Origin: an uncultured Bacteroidales bacterium
GTDB lineage: Bacteria; Bacteroidota; Bacteroidia; Bacteroidales; ML635J-15
Reading direction: 5' to 3'
DNA length: 12,820 nucleotides
Assembly: GCA_937899245.1 (NCBI GenBank)
Contig: CALDKB010000024.1
Coordinates: 1-12,820, forward strand
Shown here: in pieces, positions 11,022 to 12,820 of the stretch
Layout of the letters: each line of letters starts with the position of its first letter
Numbering within the stretch: the stretch's first letter is position 1
Notes under the pieces: generated by a model
The model's input: the letters and a program-made list of their open reading frames with translations, nothing else
The model's database searches: none
Told to the model about the DNA's origin: nothing
Program-made: the position numbers and the translations under genes

Positions 11022-11102
11022 CTTGCGTAAATTGTCAAAAGTGTATCAACTGTACTGAATTCGGCTGCCGGACATCGCAAGTGCCTATTTGGATTCGCAT
11101 GC

Positions 11103-11171
11103 GCGGTAGATGCACCGCCACGATAAGCCGACGGAAACACGTCCGTTGGCACGTTTTTGTGCGTTGGCGGT
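11103..11171 (+). ncRNA. Folded non-coding element with alternative pairings
   Basis: ACCGCCA (11114-11120) pairs perfectly with TGGCGGT (11165-11171), enclosing hairpins CCGACGGA/TCCGTTGG (11128-11149) and CAC/GTG. ACCGC can instead pair with GCGGT just upstream (11103-11107). The strand is uncertain. No coding frame here is convincing in the 387 bp between 10826 and 11212. Confidence 0.4.
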
Positions 11172-11212
11172 ATGTCTGCTAGGTTTTTATGGAAAACGGC
11201 TCTAAGGTGTGC

Positions 11213-11542
11213 TTACGGGCCGATTTCCTGTGTTGCTAAATGGCTATGAATACGAGGTCGTCGTTGTATCTTGTGCATGCTGGCCCACCCATACTCATCG
11301 ACTGTACCTTCGACGCTGAAATTGATGCAGTAGTCACCCTTGTTGTTGGACTTTTGGGGTACATATCGCTCTCTCCAGCATTCTTGAGTCTTTCCGTTCC
11401 AGTCAGGCTGACCTAGCTGGAGATGCACCTCGTCTCGTGTCATTCCGTGCTTAATGTTCGTTACGTCAAAGCTGTATCCGCAGCTGGAAAAAATAGACGC
11501 TACAGATAATGCGATAATGGCCGATGCAATAATTTTTTTCAT
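11213..11542 (-). CDS. BamE/SmpA-like lipoprotein
   Basis: A 109-aa protein with a lipoprotein signal peptide (MKKIIASAIIALSVASIFSS then Cys21). The ATG has AGAGGA about 9 nt upstream. After the lipid anchor, I-K-H-G-M-T-R-D-E-V-H-L-Q-L-G-Q-P-D (30-47) matches the BamE/SmpA/OmlA signature (I-x-x-G-M-T-x-x-E-V-x-x-x-L-G-x-P). The domain is short, and two further Cys (C60-like in TQECW, and DYC) follow. BamE proteins sit in the outer-membrane assembly complex, while phage copies of this fold are surface or periplasmic lipoproteins of unknown use; superinfection exclusion is one idea. It stands alone on the minus strand between plus-strand clusters, typical of an independently expressed accessory gene. 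A -10 is seen at 11565-11570. Confidence 0.75.
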   Translation of the reverse strand: MKKIIASAIIALSVASIFSSCGYSFDVTNIKHGMTRDEVHLQLGQPDWNGKTQECWRERYVPQKSNNKGDYCINFSVEGTVDEYGWASMHKIQRRPRIHSHLATQEIGP

Positions 11543-11563
11543 TTTGTGTGTCCTCTTGAAGAG

Positions 11564-11575
11564 AAATATAGTCTA
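11564..11575 (-). promoter_or_regulatory. Promoter -10 of the lipoprotein gene, shared 12-mer
   Basis: AAATATAGTCTA (plus strand) is identical to 8033-8044 and contains TATATT on the minus strand. The upstream region holds AAAAAGAC repeats, so the -35 is unclear. Confidence 0.5.
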
Positions 11576-11577
11576 AA

Positions 11578-11612
11578 AAATGTCTTTTTTGTCTTTTTTG
11601 TCTTTTTCGTCT
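11578..11612. repeat. T-rich tandem repeat, TTTTTTGTC-like
   Basis: About three units of (T)5-6 GTC, then CGTC. They lie upstream of the lipoprotein gene, over its -35 region on the minus strand. Confidence 0.7.
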
Positions 11613-11643
11613 CAGGGTCTATCTTGCCTTTCGAAGGGACCTC

Positions 11644-12141
11644 GTGTGCAGGTCCGCTAATTTCTCTAGTTTGTCTTTCATGACAAGGCACGAGGCTGTA
11701 ACGATTCTTGCAATTATGGATGGTAAGCTGAACGGGGTTCCGTTCCCGCACTCGGTCGAGATGTCCGAGGTGGTGAAGAACCTTCTCCTGTTCCGGCAAC
11801 GGCTGAGATATGCCGAGAACGAAATCTTGCAGGGAAGGAAGTCGGCGAGGCTGAGGGCGAGCAAGCTCCAGAAGATGTACCAGAGGATCCTGGAACTGAA
11901 GAGGGAAATGTCCTCAATGGAAAAGGAACGGTCATGGACGGAGTGCGTCAAGGAAATGCCGAAGAAGAGGCCAAGGCGGTATGCCGTTAAGCTCGCCAAC
12001 GGCGACGTGTCCGTTGACCTGCTCAACGCGAACGGTACATGGAACACCCACGGAAGGGATGTCGTCAAGTGGATGTTCATTCCAGACGACGTGGTAAAGG
12101 AAGAGAGAACGAGGGGATTCGTCGATGGCGGAAAGAAATGA
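11644..12141 (+). CDS. Hypothetical 165-aa protein, GTG start
   Basis: The GTG at 11644 has AAGGGA about 5 nt upstream; the ATG at 11680 has no ribosome site. Residues 40-100 are strongly helical and basic (FRQRLRYAENEILQGRKSAR and following), likely coiled coil. The end reads LANGDVSVDLLNANGTWN and then GRDVVKWMFIP. That last segment recalls the D-V-x-x-W-M-x-[IL]-P ending of DUF551 phage proteins, but the match is short. It starts a plus-strand cluster of overlapping genes. Confidence 0.55.
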   Translation: MCRSANFSSLSFMTRHEAVTILAIMDGKLNGVPFPHSVEMSEVVKNLLLFRQRLRYAENEILQGRKSARLRASKLQKMYQRILELKREMSSMEKERSWTECVKEMPKKRPRRYAVKLANGDVSVDLLNANGTWNTHGRDVVKWMFIPDDVVKEERTRGFVDGGKK

Positions 12142-12466
12142 CGTTGCAGAAATGACTTGCGAGATTTCTTTCCGCCCGACATTTCTTGCGGACGCTGGAT
12201 TTTCCGGAGGAAACGTCGTAATAGGGATGGAAGACAACCTGCCTGGACCTGAGACCGCCGGACGAGACGGATGGATGTACTCTGACAAGCTGCTGTTCAC
12301 TGACGGAAGGGATATTTTCGTTGGATACCTGAGGTTCCCGGGGTGCGAAATGGTCGAACTCGGCCATGTTCCGGAGTTCGAAACTGTCCACGGCAAGAGT
12401 TTTTCCACAAAGGAGGTCAAGGGATGGAGAAAGTGGAAATCCGTAAGAATAACTATCAGCCGATGA
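12125..12466 (+). CDS. Hypothetical 113-aa protein
   Basis: The ATG overlaps the previous gene by 17 nt and has AGGGGA 8 nt upstream inside it, so it is translationally coupled. It starts MAERNDVAEMTCEISFRPTF, has a strand-rich middle (DKLLFTDGRDIFVGYLRFPG) and ends with KGWRKWKSVRITISR. The Trp-rich end resembles small phage proteins of the previous gene's kind. No family is recognised. Confidence 0.55.
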   Translation: MAERNDVAEMTCEISFRPTFLADAGFSGGNVVIGMEDNLPGPETAGRDGWMYSDKLLFTDGRDIFVGYLRFPGCEMVELGHVPEFETVHGKSFSTKEVKGWRKWKSVRITISR

Positions 12467-12594
12467 GGTGCCGTTCCGTCAATGCGGTCTGTTACCTATG
12501 CGGCAACAAGACCGGAAGCCCGACGTGGAGAAGGCTTGACGAATGCACAAACGTCCCGCTGTGCGAAAAGTGCGTAAGGCGAAAATCTTCGTAA
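12424..12594 (+). CDS. Small zinc-ribbon-like protein, 56 aa
   Basis: An ATG with a strong AAAGGAGG 7 nt upstream, overlapping the previous gene by 43 nt in another frame. Two Cys pairs, CYLC and CEKC, lie about 20 residues apart, the spacing of a zinc ribbon. The protein is basic (start MEKVEIRKNNYQPMRCRSVN; end VRRKSS), so nucleic-acid binding or a structural zinc role is plausible. Confidence 0.65.
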   Translation: MEKVEIRKNNYQPMRCRSVNAVCYLCGNKTGSPTWRRLDECTNVPLCEKCVRRKSS

Positions 12595-12639
12595 TCGAAT
12601 ATAAAATTGTACAACAACACCAAAAAAGAGAGGCTCGTT

Positions 12640-12820
12640 ATGAACGAAAAAGTAAAGGAATTGGCTCGAAATGTTGTAGAAACCGTAGGAGACATGAAGT
12701 TGTCCGAATTCCAAGACAATATTGAAGGCCGTATGTTGAAGGATTTCTTCTATGTCGCAAAGTCGATCACGAACGCAAAGGAATTGAACCAGTGTAAATG
12801 TTCGTCCGCTGCTATGGATA
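12640..12820 (+). CDS. Hypothetical protein, 3' end cut by window edge
   Basis: The ATG at 12640 has AGAGAGG about 7 nt upstream, and the frame stays open for 60 codons to the right edge. It starts MNEKVKELARNVVETVGDMK and continues as charged helices with a C-x-C pair (QCKCSS) near the edge. TATAAA at 12600-12605 could be its -10, but no -35 is evident. No family is recognised from this fragment. Confidence 0.6.
   Translation, partial: MNEKVKELARNVVETVGDMKLSEFQDNIEGRMLKDFFYVAKSITNAKELNQCKCSSAAMD

Noticed and set aside
10982..11182. Plus-strand Cys/Arg-rich frame of 66 aa
   Set aside because: No ribosome site, odd composition, and it overlaps inverted repeats that explain the sequence better.

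Overview
This 12.8 kb window looks like the early-gene control region and part of the right arm of a temperate phage, prophage or similar mobile element. The likely host is a Gram-negative anaerobe (host is inference). The supporting signs are clear Shine-Dalgarno sites, a textbook TTGACA/TATATT promoter (unlike Bacteroidota promoters), a BamE-like lipoprotein that implies an outer membrane, densely packed short genes, tRNAs without encoded CCA, and several phage-type families. No integrase, terminase, capsid or tail gene is visible, so a conjugative or plasmid-like element cannot be excluded.

Left arm, minus strand (8062 down to 1). A strong leftward promoter at 8034-8062 has a perfect inverted repeat filling its spacer. 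It faces a divergent HTH regulator (8138-8518), in a CI/PL-like layout. The downstream genes, in transcription order, are: a ribbon-helix-helix protein; a probable replication protein; an unknown 213-aa protein; two small proteins; a YqaJ/lambda-exonuclease-type nuclease; a probable ssDNA-annealing partner; tRNA-Arg(CCU); an excisionase/AlpA-like protein; a CAU-anticodon tRNA; a ParB-like HTH protein lacking the ParB N-terminal domain; three small phage proteins, one of the DUF6948 type; a 950-bp non-coding stretch; and a SpoVG-family gene running off the left edge.

The non-coding stretch (295-1246) is the most unusual part. On the minus strand it holds a hexanucleotide tandem array, a tRNA-like gene with an enlarged anticodon domain, a second degenerate tRNA-like element with a 20-bp duplication, and a highly structured RNA domain (about 313-600). 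That RNA is closed by a 9-bp helix. Inside it are two tandem copies of one three-way-junction module, each with two GNRA-capped hairpins and an identical GCATCTGGAAT segment. The helices of the two copies differ in sequence but keep their pairing. It resembles in style, but cannot here be assigned to, the large ornate phage RNAs (GOLLD, ROOL) that also lie beside tRNAs.

Middle (8519-9656). This part holds a terminator, 22-bp direct repeats overlapping a promoter, a small secreted protein, a minus-strand excisionase-like gene whose best start is ACG, and two arrays of 9-bp repeats ahead of the right-arm genes.

Right arm. Three plus-strand genes (9657-10825), the first a Gly/Asn-rich coiled-coil protein like those of gut phages, end at a strong terminator. 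A folded non-coding segment follows (10900-11212), then a minus-strand BamE-like lipoprotein and a compact plus-strand cluster of small unknown genes that runs off the right edge.
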